Positions 62,680 to 64,000 of a stretch of DNA of 64,000 bases are shown here, one piece after another. The stretch's first letter is position 1. Every line of letters begins with the position of its first letter. Position numbers and translations under genes: made by a program. The stretch covers positions 204,485 through 268,484 of the forward strand of contig NZ_QOWJ01000005.1 in the NCBI RefSeq assembly GCF_003332885.2, given 5' to 3'. Origin of the DNA: Paracnuella aquatica. Lineage in GTDB: Bacteria; Bacteroidota; Bacteroidia; Chitinophagales; Chitinophagaceae. The notes below the pieces were generated by a model. It had not been told where the DNA came from and did no database searches. It was given only the letters and a program-made list of their open reading frames with translations.

Positions 62680-62754
62680 GGGCTTACTGGTCAGGCCACT
62701 GGCAAGTGCGCTTTCCGGCAGGAGTCGCTCACAAGTGGCCAGACCAGTAAGCCC
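62680..62754. repeat. Inverted repeat between folE and fabD
   Basis: GGGCTTACTGGTC (62680-62692) pairs exactly with 62742-62754; after one mismatch GGCCACT pairs with AGTGGCC. Lacks a T-run on the plus strand, so more likely a repeat than a simple terminator. Confidence 0.6.
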
Positions 62755-62798
62755 CAGTAACCGCAGTTTTCCTGTATTTTCGCGGCAAATTTTTCTTG

Positions 62799-63689
62799 AT
62801 GAAGCATGCATTCGTTTTCCCGGGACAGGGAGCACAGTTTCCGGGAATGGGCAAGCATTTTTACGAAAACAGTTCTTTTTCCAAAAAAATTATTGAGCAG
62901 GCAAATGAGATACTGGGCTTCCGTATTTCGGATGTGATGTTTGAAGGCTCGGAAGAAGACCTGAAGCAAACCCGCATTACCCAACCTGCTATATTCCTGC
63001 ATTCCATCATTGCTTTTAAAAGCATCGACATGGGCCGCCCCGATATGGTGGCAGGTCATTCCCTTGGCGAGTTTTCGGCCTTGGTGGCCAACGGCACCCT
63101 CAGCTTTGAAGATGGATTGAAACTGGTATCGCTGCGGGCACAGGCCATGCAACAGGCTTGCGAACAGCAGCCTTCAACAATGGCTGCCGTGTTGGGTCTA
63201 GCCGATGAAAAAGTAGAAGAAATTTGCGCACAAGTGGCGCAGCAAACCGGCGAAGTGGTAGTGCCGGCCAACTATAATTGCCCCGGCCAGCTCGTTATTT
63301 CTGGAAGCGTTAAAGGCATTGAAGAAGCCTGTGTGCAACTAAAAGCAGCTGGCGCAAAACGTGCCGTGGTGCTGCCCGTAGGTGGTGCTTTTCACTCGCC
63401 GCTGATGGAGCCGGCCCGCCAGCAATTGCAGGCGGCAATCGAATCCACCAATTTCCACCAGCCATCTTGCGCGGTGTATCAAAACGTGGTGGCCAAAGGT
63501 GTAGTAAACCGCGAAGAGATCAAGCAAAACCTGATCGATCAGCTGACCGGTGCAGTGCGCTGGACGCAATGTGTGCAAGCCATGATTGGCGATGGCGCTT
63601 CGCGTTTTACCGAAGTGGGCCCCGGTAAAGTGCTGCAGGGACTGGTGCAAAAAATAAACAAAGAAGTAACTACCGAAGGCGTAGGATAA
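62799..63689 (+). CDS. fabD: ACP S-malonyltransferase
   Basis: 296 residues. FVFPGQGAQFPGMG, nucleophile S88 in GHSLGEFSAL, and GAFHSPLMEPA with the catalytic His are all present. It loads malonyl groups on acyl carrier protein for fatty-acid synthesis. ATG 62799 is preferred to the TTG one codon upstream. A terminator follows. Confidence 0.95.
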   Translation: MKHAFVFPGQGAQFPGMGKHFYENSSFSKKIIEQANEILGFRISDVMFEGSEEDLKQTRITQPAIFLHSIIAFKSIDMGRPDMVAGHSLGEFSALVANGTLSFEDGLKLVSLRAQAMQQACEQQPSTMAAVLGLADEKVEEICAQVAQQTGEVVVPANYNCPGQLVISGSVKGIEEACVQLKAAGAKRAVVLPVGGAFHSPLMEPARQQLQAAIESTNFHQPSCAVYQNVVAKGVVNREEIKQNLIDQLTGAVRWTQCVQAMIGDGASRFTEVGPGKVLQGLVQKINKEVTTEGVG

Positions 63690-63711
63690 CCAAGGCTTTG
63701 GGACGTAATGT

Positions 63712-63745
63712 AAAAAAAGGAGTGCAGGGACGCATTCCTTTTTTT
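63712..63745 (+). terminator. Rho-independent terminator after fabD
   Basis: AAAAAAAGGAgTGC / GCAtTCCTTTTTTT with a T-rich end, 22 bases past the stop. Confidence 0.85.
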
Positions 63746-63803
63746 ATTGGAATCATAGTATTTTATTGCAGAGCTTGTAATTTCGTTGCACAAACTACTG
63801 TTT

Positions 63804-63902
63804 ATGAAGAAGCTCTGTACCCTACTGATGGTCGCCTTTTTGGCTGTCAACTCGTTTGCTGCCGTTACACCGGTAAAGCCAACCCTCAATGAGATGGTCT
63901 AA
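63804..63902 (+). pseudogene. 5' fragment of a secreted-protein gene cut by an insertion sequence
   Basis: 32 residues: a clear Sec signal peptide (MKKLCTLLMVAFLAVNSFA) then VTPVKPTLNEMV and a stop that lies in the IS end. The coding sense stops where IS-like terminal sequence begins (about 63890), so the original protein is disrupted. What it was cannot be told from this stub. Confidence 0.65.
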
Positions 63903-64000
63903 TTTTTCTGGACAGTTGACTTGCGTAAATTAGCAAGTAACAATGCAGCACAAAAATGCACAGAAACCCCGGCGCAAGTACGATGCTTCCTTCAAATCGG
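63890..64000 (+). mobile_element. Left end of an IS3-family-like insertion sequence (cut by window edge)
   Basis: The sequence from about 63890 begins TGAGATGGTCTAATTTTTCT, then GGACA; a TG start and TGGACA core are usual for IS3-family terminal repeats. A transposase frame starts 53 bases in. The right end, target duplication and exact boundary are outside the window. Confidence 0.6.
63943..64000 (+). CDS. IS3-type transposase OrfA, N-terminus only
   Basis: The visible 19 codons read MQHKNAQKPRRKYDASFKS; the RRKYDxxFK start is typical of the helix-turn-helix OrfA subunit of IS3-family elements. The rest runs off the window. Confidence 0.65.
   Translation, partial: MQHKNAQKPRRKYDASFKS

Overview
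The window reads as an ordinary chromosomal segment of a Bacteroidota bacterium, most likely of the family Chitinophagaceae (inference). The evidence is lineage-typical content: a bamD / RNA polymerase omega-like / coaBC / porD (type IX secretion) / DUF4296 gene string, a GIN-domain lipoprotein, a DUF3891 protein, an alpha-2-macroglobulin/PBP1C pair, futalosine-route menaquinone genes, an OmpA protein with thrombospondin type-3 repeats, a near absence of Shine-Dalgarno sequences, and a promoter of the Bacteroidetes type (TTG, 19 bases, TAnnTTTG) upstream of that OmpA gene. I saw no rRNA, tRNA, CRISPR array or prophage.

Layout. 0-5.3 kb: a histone-deacetylase-like hydrolase cut by the left edge, translationally coupled to the phosphoesterase pdeM; a nucleotide-sugar epimerase; a family 2 glycosyltransferase; a glycine-zipper OmpA lipoprotein; a DUF3891 protein. 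5.8-19.5 kb: aspS, a lipoprotein esterase, rarA, an M28 peptidase, a twin ABC ATPase, a GNAT acetyltransferase, secreted proteins and uvrA. 20-27.3 kb: the ligase-associated DNA-repair set (DEXH helicase, ATP-dependent ligase, metallo-beta-lactamase exonuclease) with a di-heme cytochrome between helicase and ligase, plus a 45-codon DUF2256 gene. The fourth usual member, pdeM, lies 19 kb away. 27.4-45.7 kb: a periplasmic-binding-fold protein, guaA, the GIN lipoprotein, pbpC divergent from a giant alpha-2-macroglobulin lipoprotein, a rhomboid protease, an RRM protein, rpsF-rpsR-rplI, recJ and a polyprenyl diphosphate synthase. 45.8-53.2 kb: a strongly expressed OmpA protein, the bamD-to-DUF4296 string, and the two 3-oxoacid CoA-transferase subunits. 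53.6-59 kb: a signalling region with a NarL-type regulator, histidine kinase and seven-helix membrane protein in one operon headed by a 21-codon peptide gene, two further NarL-type regulators, and a methyltransferase. 59-64 kb: a class IV aminotransferase, mqnB-mqnD, a 6-pyruvoyl-tetrahydropterin synthase homologue with folE, fabD, and a secreted-protein gene cut by an IS3-like element that runs off the right edge.

Two things stand out beyond the housekeeping genes. First is the peptide / seven-helix protein / kinase / regulator arrangement at 53.7-56.0 kb. It looks like a possible peptide-sensing circuit; its membrane protein has no usual start codon that preserves all seven helices. Second, many intergenic gaps hold inverted repeats built from short repeated words. 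One such word cluster appears to have entered the helicase coding sequence in frame, and a separate dispersed element with the core GTGCGACGCAAC occurs three times.
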